Origin: JAANXG01 sp049583715
GTDB taxonomy: Bacteria > Pseudomonadota > Gammaproteobacteria > Arenicellales > JAANXG01
Direction of reading: 5' to 3'
Length of the DNA stretch: 9,909 bases
NCBI GenBank assembly: GCA_049583715.1
Contig: JBAUWJ010000261.1
Coordinates: 1 to 9,909 of the forward strand
In this document: positions 1 to 7,200 of the stretch, one piece after another
How positions within the stretch are numbered: the stretch's first letter is position 1
Layout: every line of letters begins with the position of its first letter
Program-made: the position numbers and the translations under genes
Notes under the pieces: generated by a model
The model's input: only the letters and a program-made list of their open reading frames with translations
What the model was told of the DNA's origin: nothing
Database searches by the model: none

Positions 1-1
1 A

Positions 2-127
2 ACGCGCATCGTAGAGCTGGCGGCCCCCTACGAGCCTTTTCCGCCGGATATCCGAAAGGATGTGGATATCCTGCACATCACGCGCACCTGGCAGTTCATG
101 CACGGCAACCACCTGGTCAGCCGCTGA
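2..127 (+). CDS. tonB: TonB-family energy transducer, C-terminal end (partial)
   Basis: Only the last 41 codons and the stop are in the window; the gene enters from the left edge. The visible protein reads TRIVELAAPYEPFPPDIRKD and continues through VDILHITRTWQFMHGNHLVSR to the stop. The pattern of A..PF.P.(I/L)RK, then (V)(D/E)IL.I.RTW.F, matches the end of the periplasmic TonB C-terminal domain (family knowledge). That domain contacts the TonB box of outer-membrane receptors and transmits proton-motive-force energy from ExbB/ExbD. In Pseudomonas and relatives a tonB-like gene lies between gshB and yqgE, which fits the neighbour downstream. Whether this copy serves iron/siderophore uptake or another receptor cannot be judged from the tail. 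The stop is followed directly by a GC-rich 12-bp palindrome (129-140). Confidence 0.8.
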   Translation, partial: TRIVELAAPYEPFPPDIRKDVDILHITRTWQFMHGNHLVSR

Positions 128-238
128 TCCGCCCGGGCGGGATCTCGAAGCGGGACATTCCGGCCTCTCCCGAGCGAACGAGATCAACGTGCCGGATCCC
201 GCCCCCGACCATCTCCGGCACTCCCCACCTCCCTGTGG

Positions 239-256
239 GTCGGAATTCATTCCGAC
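239..256. repeat. 8-bp inverted repeat in the tonB-yqgE gap
   Basis: The arms GTCGGAAT (239-246) and ATTCCGAC (249-256) are perfect reverse complements around a central TC. The two-base centre is too tight for a normal RNA hairpin, so a dyad DNA-binding site is the more natural reading. It abuts a second small repeat, CCCAC (224-228) and GTGGG (235-239) with a 6-base loop, which could form a weak hairpin downstream of tonB. No T-run follows either. The function is inferred only. Confidence 0.4.
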
Positions 257-355
257 AAAGAACGTCCCCGGTTCATGCCTCGACGCCGCTCCCTTCGTTT
301 CAGATCGGCTTTGGGAGTCAGCATCCCGCCGAAGATCCGGACCTCCCTCATCCAG

Positions 356-385
356 CTTGAGACTTGGGAGCATCTCAAGGATACT
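356..385 (+). promoter_or_regulatory. Candidate promoter and hairpin overlapping the yqgE ribosome site
   Basis: TTGAGA (357-362, five of six matches to the sigma-70 -35 box) lies 17 bp before GATACT (380-385, four of six matches to -10). Transcription from it would begin at about 391-393, on the yqgE start codon. The same stretch holds a perfect 7-bp inverted repeat, CTTGAGA (356-362) and TCTCAAG (373-379), with a 10-base loop. Its 3' arm covers most of the only ribosome-site-like sequence, AAGGA (377-381), which is 11 bases before the ATG. On a transcript reading through from tonB this hairpin could mask that site. Both readings are inference from sequence. Confidence 0.35.
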
Positions 386-392
386 AACCCTC

Positions 393-956
393 ATGACCGG
401 AACGGAGTCACTCACGGGCCAGTTCCTCATCGCCATGCCGGCGATGGCCGACCCGAATTTCGAGCAGACGGTGAGCTTTATCTGCCAGCACAACGAGAAC
501 GGGGCGCTTGGAATCGTCATCAACCGCACCATGGACCTCACCATGGGCGACGTTCTGGGACAGATGAACATTCCCTCGGACCAGTGCGACCGTGTCCGAC
601 AAGCGGTGCATTACGGCGGTCCGGTGCAGTCAGAGCGGGGCTTCATACTCCACGACCAACCCGATGCCTTCGAGTCCACTTTGAAAATCGACGGCGCTAT
701 CGGCCTGACCACCTCGCGCGACATCCTCGAGGCGATCGCCAGAAACGAAGGGCCGCAACGCGCGCTCATCGCTCTGGGCTACGCCGGGTGGGGCAGCGGC
801 CAGCTCGAGCGCGAAATCACCCAGAACGCCTGGCTCAGCGGGCCGGCGGATGTCGAGCTGATGTTCACCACCCCCGTGGAGCAGCGCTGGAGCCGGGCCG
901 CAGGCCTGCTGGGCGTGGACCTCACCCTGCTCTCCCGCGAGGCGGGGCACGCTTGA
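393..956 (+). CDS. yqgE: YqgE/AlgH family protein
   Basis: This 187-residue protein belongs to the YqgE/AlgH family (UPF0301), a small cytoplasmic family of unsettled biochemical role. The name AlgH comes from a reported link to alginate regulation in Pseudomonas. Family signatures are clear: FLIAMPAMADPNF at residues 11-23, then CQHNENGALGIVINR at 31-45. GGPV at 75-78 is followed by RGFILH, and ALGYAGWGSGQLE at 127-139 precedes NAWL at 145-148. The ATG at 393 was chosen because it puts the first signature at the usual distance from the N terminus and gives the usual family length of about 185-190. The frame stays open far upstream into the tonB end, but that extension has no family character. 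The last three bases of yqgE overlap the TTG start of ruvX, consistent with coupled translation. Confidence 0.95.
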   Translation: MTGTESLTGQFLIAMPAMADPNFEQTVSFICQHNENGALGIVINRTMDLTMGDVLGQMNIPSDQCDRVRQAVHYGGPVQSERGFILHDQPDAFESTLKIDGAIGLTTSRDILEAIARNEGPQRALIALGYAGWGSGQLEREITQNAWLSGPADVELMFTTPVEQRWSRAAGLLGVDLTLLSREAGHA

Positions 957-1381
957 CCGGCGCGGGGCGCAGAGTCTTCCTCGCCTTCGATTTCGGATCC
1001 CATTCAATCGGCGCCGCCGCGGGCAGCGGGCCGGGCGGGCTCGGCACGCCCTTGTCCGCGATTCCCGTGGCCCGCTCCGGTCCCCGCTGGGACGGCATCG
1101 AGAAGCTCGTGCGGGAATGGGACCCGGCGGGATTCGTCGTGGGCCTGGCGCTGGACTCCCGGGGCGAGGATACGGCCGCGAGCCGCGAAGCCCGCAGGTT
1201 TGGGGCTCGCCTGAGCGAACGCTACAATCGGCCGGTCCACTTCATCGACGAGACGCTTTCGACGGAGGCGGCGCGCGGTGCCCTGCGCGATTCGAGACCG
1301 GACCGCAAGGCCCGCAAGGCGGACATCGACAACGCCGCCGCCGTCCTGATACTGGAATCCTTTCTTCGGGCGCGGCAATGA
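953..1381 (+). CDS. ruvX: Putative pre-16S rRNA nuclease / Holliday-junction resolvase fold (RuvX/YqgF)
   Basis: This is a 142-residue RNase H-fold nuclease of the YqgF/RuvX family. The family is implicated in 5' processing of 16S rRNA precursor and earlier proposed as a Holliday-junction resolvase. The three acidic positions of the family are present: D13 in LAFDFGSHSIG, E100 in IDETLST, and D126 in ADIDNAAAVLILE. VVGLALDSRGED corresponds to the conserved (V)VGLPL...G strand and turn. The start is taken as TTG at 953, because the catalytic strand begins only nine residues later and no ATG or GTG fits; GAGG at 939-942 may be its weak ribosome site. The usual T-K after DFG is S-H here, a minor departure. 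It overlaps yqgE by 4 bp (TTGA) and pyrR by 4 bp (ATGA). The yqgE-ruvX pairing is widespread in Gammaproteobacteria. Confidence 0.92.
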   Translation: MTGAGRRVFLAFDFGSHSIGAAAGSGPGGLGTPLSAIPVARSGPRWDGIEKLVREWDPAGFVVGLALDSRGEDTAASREARRFGARLSERYNRPVHFIDETLSTEAARGALRDSRPDRKARKADIDNAAAVLILESFLRARQ

Positions 1382-1878
1382 GCGAACCTCAACCGGATAT
1401 CGACCGGATTCTTCGAGCGCTGGAGACCGGCCTTCGGGATACCCTGGCGCTCGACCCGCTGCTCGTCGGCATCCACACCGGCGGCGCCTGGCTGGCCGAA
1501 CGTCTTCATGGCGCCGCGGCTCTGGCCGAGCCCATGGGCACGCTGGACATCAGCTTCTATCGCGACGACTTCACGCGCATCGGCATCAATCCCCAGGTGA
1601 AGACCTCGGACCTGCCGGTGGACATCGACAACCGGCATATCGTGCTGGTGGACGACGTGCTGCACACCGGGCGCACCACCCGGGCGGCGATGAACGTGCT
1701 GTTCGACTACGGCCGGCCCCGCTCCATCATCCTGGCCGTCGGCATCGAGCGCAACGGCCGCGAGCTGCCCATCCAGCCCGACATCGTGGGTATGCACCTG
1801 CGCCTGACGCCGAGCCAGCACGTCAAGCTGACCGGTCCGGAGAAGCTGTCCTTCACCATCAGCGAGAAGAAACCGTGA
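1378..1878 (+). CDS. pyrR: PyrR bifunctional pyr regulator / uracil phosphoribosyltransferase
   Basis: This 166-residue type I phosphoribosyltransferase-fold protein matches PyrR. The PRPP-binding signature IVLVDDVLHTGRT spans residues 88-100. LDISFYRDDF at 56-65 is the characteristic PyrR segment, and GIHTGG at 31-36 is the pyrophosphate loop in a proteobacterial form. Near the C terminus, GRELPIQPDIVG matches the family's RELPI..D.VG. PyrR converts uracil and PRPP to UMP. In Bacillus it also binds pyr mRNA to control attenuation, while in Pseudomonas-type operons its regulatory mode is less clear. Here it is locked inside the operon, with an ATGA overlap with ruvX and a GTGA overlap with pyrB. 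There is no leader between it and the genes it would control, so attenuation at an internal junction is unlikely. Confidence 0.95.
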   Translation: MSEPQPDIDRILRALETGLRDTLALDPLLVGIHTGGAWLAERLHGAAALAEPMGTLDISFYRDDFTRIGINPQVKTSDLPVDIDNRHIVLVDDVLHTGRTTRAAMNVLFDYGRPRSIILAVGIERNGRELPIQPDIVGMHLRLTPSQHVKLTGPEKLSFTISEKKP

Positions 1879-2846
1879 GCGGCGCTGACCTGCAATACAC
1901 CAGCGACGGCCGCCTGCACCACCTCCTGACCACGGAGAATCTGTCCCTGGCGACGCTCACCCGGATCCTCGACACCGCAGAAGGCTTCATCGATTTCGGC
2001 CATCGGGAGATCAAGAAGGTCCCCCTGCTGCGCGGCAAGACGGTGGTCAACCTCTTCTTCGAGGACAGCACCCGCACCCGCACCACCTTCGAGATCGCGG
2101 CCAAGCGCCTGTCCGCCGACGTGATCAACCTGAACGCCAAGCGCCTGTCGACCAGCAAGGGTGAAACCGTGCTCGACACCGTCAGGAACCTCGAGGCCAT
2201 GCACACGGACCTGTTCGTGGTGCGCGACAGCCAGAGCGGGTCGGCCTACCTCATCGCGCAGCACGTGCCCGAGCACGTCAGCATCATCAACGCCGGCGAC
2301 GGACGCCACGCCCACCCGACCCAGGCCATGCTCGACGTCTTCACCATTCGCCAGCACCGCCGGGACTTCCACAACCTGAGCGTCGCCATCGTCGGGGATA
2401 TCCTCCACTCGCGGGTCGCCCGCTCGCAGATTCACGCCCTGAATACCCTGGGCGTGCCGGACATCCGCGTGGTCGCGCCCCGTACGCTGCTGCCGACCGA
2501 GGTCGAAAAGCTGGGCGTGCGGCCCTGCACCGACATGCGCGAGGGTCTGGAGGACGTCGATGTCGTCGTCATGCTGCGGCTGCAGCGCGAACGCATGCAG
2601 GGGAGCCTGATCGCCAGCGAGCAGGAGTACTTCAACCTCTACGGCCTTACGCAGGACAAGCTGGCCCGTGCCAAACCCGAGGTACTGGTGATGCATCCCG
2701 GCCCCATCAACCGCGGCCTCGAGATCGCCTCCGATGTCGCCGACGGCGAGCATTCGGTGATCCTCTCCCAGGTCACCAACGGCATCGCCGTGCGCATGTC
2801 GGTGATGGCCATACTCATGGGCGGCAGGCAGAGGGCCGGGCAATGA
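1875..2846 (+). CDS. pyrB: Aspartate carbamoyltransferase catalytic chain
   Basis: This 323-residue enzyme condenses carbamoyl phosphate with aspartate, the committed step of pyrimidine synthesis. The carbamoyl-phosphate signature FFEDSTRTRTTFE contains STRTR at residues 65-69. STSKGE is at 92-97 (the Lys loop supplied by a neighbouring subunit), HPTQ at 147-150, the aspartate-binding MLRLQRERM in the C-terminal domain, and HPGPINRG from 274. About a dozen residues precede the first core helix, as in Pseudomonas PyrB, which carries effector-binding function in that N-terminal region. The GTG at 1875 is the start that fits this; it overlaps the pyrR stop by 4 bp. No pyrI regulatory chain follows. 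Instead pyrC' begins inside the pyrB stop (ATGA). This is the class A aspartate transcarbamoylase arrangement, in which PyrB trimers assemble with dihydroorotase-like chains. Confidence 0.97.
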   Translation: MSGADLQYTSDGRLHHLLTTENLSLATLTRILDTAEGFIDFGHREIKKVPLLRGKTVVNLFFEDSTRTRTTFEIAAKRLSADVINLNAKRLSTSKGETVLDTVRNLEAMHTDLFVVRDSQSGSAYLIAQHVPEHVSIINAGDGRHAHPTQAMLDVFTIRQHRRDFHNLSVAIVGDILHSRVARSQIHALNTLGVPDIRVVAPRTLLPTEVEKLGVRPCTDMREGLEDVDVVVMLRLQRERMQGSLIASEQEYFNLYGLTQDKLARAKPEVLVMHPGPINRGLEIASDVADGEHSVILSQVTNGIAVRMSVMAILMGGRQRAGQ

Positions 2847-4126
2847 CGGGCGTATTGATCGAGAACGGACGGCTCGTGGATCCCGCCAACGGGGTCGACC
2901 GGATCGCGACTGTGTACATCGGCGAGGGATTCGTGGTCGGCCTGGATGACGGGCCCGAAGGCTTCGTGGCGGGCCGCCGCATCGACGCCGCCGGCATGAT
3001 CGTGTGCCCGGGACTCATCGACCTCCGGGCCCGTTTGCGCGAACCGGGCCAGGAGCACAAGGCCACCATGGCCAGCGAAATCGACGCCGCGGTGGCCGGC
3101 GGGATCACCACGCTGTCAGTGCCGCCGGATACTTTCCCTCCCATCGACACCCCTGCCATGGCCCAGATGATCCAGCAGAAAGCCTGGCAGATCGGCAAGA
3201 GCTTCATCCATCCCCTGGGCGCGCTGACCCAGGGCCTCGCGGGCGAACACCTGACCGACATGGCGGCGCTGGGCGAGGCCGGATGCGTCGGCGTCAGCAA
3301 CGCCCTGCAGCCGGTGAGGGACACCGTCGTGATGCGGCGGGCCATGCAGTACGCCTCCACCTTCGACCTGACTGTTTTCCTGCACTCGCAGGATCCGTGG
3401 CTGCAGGGCAACGGCTGCGTGCACGAGGGCGAGGTCAGCACCCGACTCGGCCTGCCGGCCATACCCGAGGCCGCCGAGACCGTCGGCGTCGGACGCGACC
3501 TGGCCCTGATGGAAACGACCGGGGCGCGCTGCCACTTCAACGGCCTGTCGACGGCGCGGTCGGTGGACATGATCGCCCGCGCCCAGCGGGACGGCATCCC
3601 GGCGACCGCCGACGTCACCGCCCATCATCTTCACCTGTCCGAGCACGACATTGGATTCTTCAACACCCAGTGCCACGTGATTCCACCGCTTCGCAGCTCC
3701 CGCGACCGGGAACGTCTGCTCGAGGGAATTCGCGACGGCACCATCGCCGCGGTGTGCTCGGACCATCAACCCCACGAGCCGGACGCGAAGTTGGCGCCGT
3801 TCAGCGAATCCGCGCCCGGGATCTCCGGCCTGGAGACGCTGCTGCCGCTGACGCTGCGCCTGGTCGACGACGGGGTCATCGACCTGCCGCGAGCCCTCGC
3901 GCTGCTCACCATGGAGCCGGCGAGAATACTCGGTATCGACGCCGGCCACCTGGCGGTGGGAGCGACCGCCGACGTCTGTATCTTCGATCCCGACGCCGAG
4001 TGGACCCTGGACCGCCGCGAGATGGTCAGCCGCGGCAGGAATACACCCTTTCAGGGCTGGCCTTTGAAGGGGCGGGTGCGGTACACCCTGGTCGGCGGCG
4101 AGGTGGCATTCACCGCCGCGCGTTGA
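2843..4126 (+). CDS. pyrC': Dihydroorotase-like PyrC', probably inactive ATCase scaffold subunit
   Basis: This 427-residue amidohydrolase-fold protein resembles the PyrC' of Pseudomonas. There it lacks dihydroorotase activity but is needed for assembly of the PyrB-PyrC' aspartate transcarbamoylase complex. The fold is intact: GLIDLRARLREPGQE at 57-71, TTLSVPPDTFPP near 93-104, DVTAHHLHL, CSDHQPHEP with D307, and PGISGLE. Key catalytic positions are changed. The HxH zinc motif of active enzymes (D.H.H.R.PG) is R62-A-R64. The later His in the HV.H.ST motif is replaced in CHFNGLST, and the HSQD stretch replaces the usual His-(x)-Glu-Asp. Loss of metal binding is inferred from this. The ATG overlaps the pyrB stop by 4 bp and has a good ribosome site (GAGGG, 2831-2835, 7 bases upstream). 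A separate active dihydroorotase is expected elsewhere in the genome. Confidence 0.93.
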   Translation: MTGVLIENGRLVDPANGVDRIATVYIGEGFVVGLDDGPEGFVAGRRIDAAGMIVCPGLIDLRARLREPGQEHKATMASEIDAAVAGGITTLSVPPDTFPPIDTPAMAQMIQQKAWQIGKSFIHPLGALTQGLAGEHLTDMAALGEAGCVGVSNALQPVRDTVVMRRAMQYASTFDLTVFLHSQDPWLQGNGCVHEGEVSTRLGLPAIPEAAETVGVGRDLALMETTGARCHFNGLSTARSVDMIARAQRDGIPATADVTAHHLHLSEHDIGFFNTQCHVIPPLRSSRDRERLLEGIRDGTIAAVCSDHQPHEPDAKLAPFSESAPGISGLETLLPLTLRLVDDGVIDLPRALALLTMEPARILGIDAGHLAVGATADVCIFDPDAEWTLDRREMVSRGRNTPFQGWPLKGRVRYTLVGGEVAFTAAR

Positions 4127-4129
4127 GAC

Positions 4130-4154
4130 CCTGAAGCGCTGAGAAGCCTTCAGG
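4130..4154. terminator. Hairpin just after pyrC', possible terminator
   Basis: CCTGAAG (4130-4136) and CTTCAGG (4148-4154) are perfect complements. With one bulged C the stem extends by two G-C pairs, leaving a 6-base loop. It starts four bases after the pyrC' stop and is symmetric, so it could serve either the pyr operon or readthrough from the convergent efflux operon. No U-run follows on either strand, so intrinsic termination would be weak. Confidence 0.4.
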
Positions 4155-4274
4155 CGGCAGCACGATCATCCTCGAGAACAACATCGTTCACAAAGGCTGC
4201 TGCAGGCGCGGCCATAGTGATGCGATCACCATTGCCCTGGCCCGATAGCCGCTCCTGCACGTACCGGGAGACAC

Positions 4275-4294
4275 GCCGGGTTCACTTGCCCGGC
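4275..4294 (-). terminator. Hairpin spanning the efflux pump stop codon
   Basis: GCCGGG (4275-4280) and CCCGGC (4289-4294) form a 6-bp all-G/C stem with an 8-base loop containing the pump's TGA stop (4282-4284 on the minus strand). It could slow or end transcription of the minus-strand operon. It lacks a downstream U-run, so this is a tentative call. The rest of 4127-4281 holds no recognisable gene. Confidence 0.3.
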
Positions 4295-7200
4295 TCGTCA
4301 GCAACCCCGGTATTGCCTGTCTCGGCACCGGCCTTTTCAGTGCCGTCGGTCTTGTCGCCCAGGATGCGCCGGACCACGATGAAGAATATCGGGATCAGGA
4401 AGGTGCCGAACAGTGTGGCGCCGAGCATGCCGCCCATGACGCCGGTTCCGATGGCGTGGCGGCTGTTGGCGCCCGCACCGCTCGAGACCGCCAGCGGCAT
4501 GACTCCGAAGACGAACGCGATCGAGGTCATCAGGATCGGGCGGAACCGCAGGCGGCAGGCCTCGATGGTGGCCGCGAGCAATCCCGTGCCCTGCATGCGC
4601 TGGTGGACCGCGAACTGGATGATCAGGATGGCGTTCTTGGCGGACAGCCCGATGACGGTGATCAAACCGACCTTGAAATAGATGTCGTTATCCAGGCCCC
4701 GGCCCCAGGTCAACAGCACCGAGCCCAGGACCCCCAACGGGACCACCATCAGCACCGCCACCGGAATCGACCAGCTCTCGTAAAGCGCCGCCAGGCACAG
4801 GAAGACCACCAGGATCGACAAGCCGAACAGAATCGGCGCCTGTTGGCCTGAAATGATCTCCTGCAGCGACTGGCCCGACCACTCGTAGCCGATGCCGGTG
4901 GGCAGGTCCTTCTGAACGATCTGAGCCATGGCGTCCATGGCCTGGCCCGAGCTGTAGCCGGGTGCCGGGCCGCCGGTGATCTGGATGGCGCCGTAGCCGT
5001 TGTAGTGGTCCAGCGCCGGCGGCGCCAGGGTCCACTGGGTGTCGACTACGGCGCTCACCGGCACCATCTTGTCGACCCCGCCGTTGCTGCTGGGCACGTA
5101 GTAGTTGCTGAGATCCTCGGGGCTGCTGCGGTCCTTGGCATCCGCCTCCAGCAGGACCTTGAGCACGCGGCCCTGATAGTTGAAGTCGTTGACGTACACG
5201 GGCGCCAGCATCATGTGGATCGCCGCGTAGATATCGTCGAGCGACAGCCCCATGGCCTGGGCCTGGACGCGGTCGACGTGCATGTGCACCTCGGGAGCAT
5301 CCTCGAGCTGATTGGGACGCACACCGGCCAGGCGCCGGTCCTTGGCGGCCGCCCCGAGCAGGATGTTGCGTGCCTGGATCAGTTTGTGATGGCCGAGACC
5401 CGCGCGGTCCTCCAGCCGGAAATCGAACCCCCCGAATCGCCCGAGACCGCGAATGGCCGGGAGGTTGACCACGAAGATCTGCGCCCCCTTGATGGATTGC
5501 AGCGCACCGTTCGCCCAGCCGATGAAGGCGTTGATGGATTCCGACGGCTTGGTGCGCTTGCTCCAGTTCTTGAGGCGGACGAAACCGAGGCCCACGTTCT
5601 CTCCCTGGCCGACGAAGCTGAAGCCGGCAACGTCCAGAACCTGGTAGACCGCCGGATTCTTGTGCAGTATCTGCTCCACCTGGTGGAGCACCCCCGTAGT
5701 GCGCGTAATGGTCGCACCGGCAGGAAGCTGGGCGATGACGAGCGCATAGCCCTGGTCCTCCTCGGGGACGAAGCTGGTCGGAAGCTGGGTGAACATGTAG
5801 CCGCAAAACGCGGCCAGTGCGAAATAGACCACCATCCACCGCGGCGTCTTGCGCACCATGCGCCTGATCGCGGCCATGTAGCCGTTCCGGACGGCTTCAT
5901 AGCTGCGGTTGAAGCCGCGCGAGAACCAGTTGCCCCGGCCCTCCACCGGCTTGAGAATGCTCGCGCACAGCGCCGGTGTGAAGCTGAGCGCCATGGTCGC
6001 CGATATCAGCATGGACATGGCGATGGTGAGGGCGAACTGGCGGTAGATGACGCCCACCGAGCCGCCCACCAGGGCGATGGGCACGAACACCGCCGCCAGA
6101 ACGACGGTGATCGCCACAACCGCGCCCGCGATCTGTCCCATGGCCTTGCGGGTCGCTTCCTTGGGCGGCAGCCCCTCCTCGGTGATGATGCGCTCGCAGT
6201 TCTCCACCACCACGATGGCATCGTCCACCACCAGGCCGATGGCGAGCACCAGCGCGAACAAGGTGAGGACGTTGATGGAGAAACCGACGATGTACATGCC
6301 GGCGAAGGCCCCGGTCAGCGCCACAGGTATGACCAGGGTTGGAATCAACGTTGCCCGCAGGTTCTCCAGGAACAGCAGGATGACGATGAATACGAGGACG
6401 AAGGCGATGCCTAAGGTGATCATCACCTCCTCGATGGAGATGCGGATGAACTCCGTCGTATCGTAGGGCGACAGCCAGGTCACGCCCTTGGGGAAGTATT
6501 GCGCCAGCGCCTTCATCTTGTCGCGCACGGCCTGGGCGGTCTGCAGGGCGTTGGCGCCCGGCGCCAGCAGCACGGCGAAGCCGGCGATGGGGTCGCCGTC
6601 GAGCCGGGCCTGCTTGCCGAAGCTGGCCGCGGCCAGCTCGACGCGGGCCACGTCCTTCAGGCGCACCGTACTGCCGTCGGGATTGGTGCGCAGTATGATG
6701 TTGCGGAACTCGTCCGGGCTGGTGAAGCGCCCCTCCGTCGTCACCGAGGCGGTGATGCCCTGGCCCGGCGGGGCGGGGTCCTCACCGATGGCGCCGGCCG
6801 CGAACTGCTCGTTCTGGGCGCTGATGGCCGACTTGACGTCGGCGGCGCTCAGACCGTACCCGCGCAGCTTGTCCGGGTCGAGCCAGATACGCATGGCGTA
6901 CTCGGATCCGAACTGGGTGGCGCTGCCCACCCCGCTGAGCCGCTGGATGGGATCGATGACCTGTGCCGCGATCAGGTTGTTCAGGAAGTTGCTGTCCATG
7001 GCCTTGTTGTCCGATTGCAGGGCGATGACCAGCAGGAAATCCGAGTTGGCTTTCTTCACCGTGACACCGTTGTCCCGGACCGTCTGCGGCAGGTGCGGCT
7101 CGGCCTCGTTGACGCGGTTCTGGACCTGGACCGCGGCGATGTCGGGATCGGTGCCGCTCTCGAAGGTCAGAGTGATTGCCACCGTGCCGTTGGAGCGGGA

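Noticed and set aside
60..392. Upstream extension of the yqgE frame
   Set aside because: It would overlap the tonB end, has no family resemblance, and would make the protein over 100 residues longer than the family.
1707..2843. A 378-codon minus-strand frame opposite pyrB
   Set aside because: It is fully covered by pyrR and pyrB, whose motifs are certain. The translated sequence is low-information and rich in His, Asp, Gly and Val, typical of antisense frames.
3004..4134. A 376-codon plus-strand frame overlapping pyrC' in another frame
   Set aside because: It is Arg/Gly/Pro-rich with no family features, while pyrC' in the other frame has full-length homology character.
4150..4215. A 21-residue minus-strand micro-frame (MAAPAAAFVNDVV, then LEDDRAAA) between the pump and pyrC'
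   Set aside because: It has no ribosome site, no recognisable family and lies in a short convergent gap. Chance is the simplest explanation.
4217..4229. GTGAT-gcg-ATCAC palindrome in the convergent gap
   Set aside because: A 5-bp arm repeat between two gene ends, with no promoter nearby; expected by chance in a window this size.
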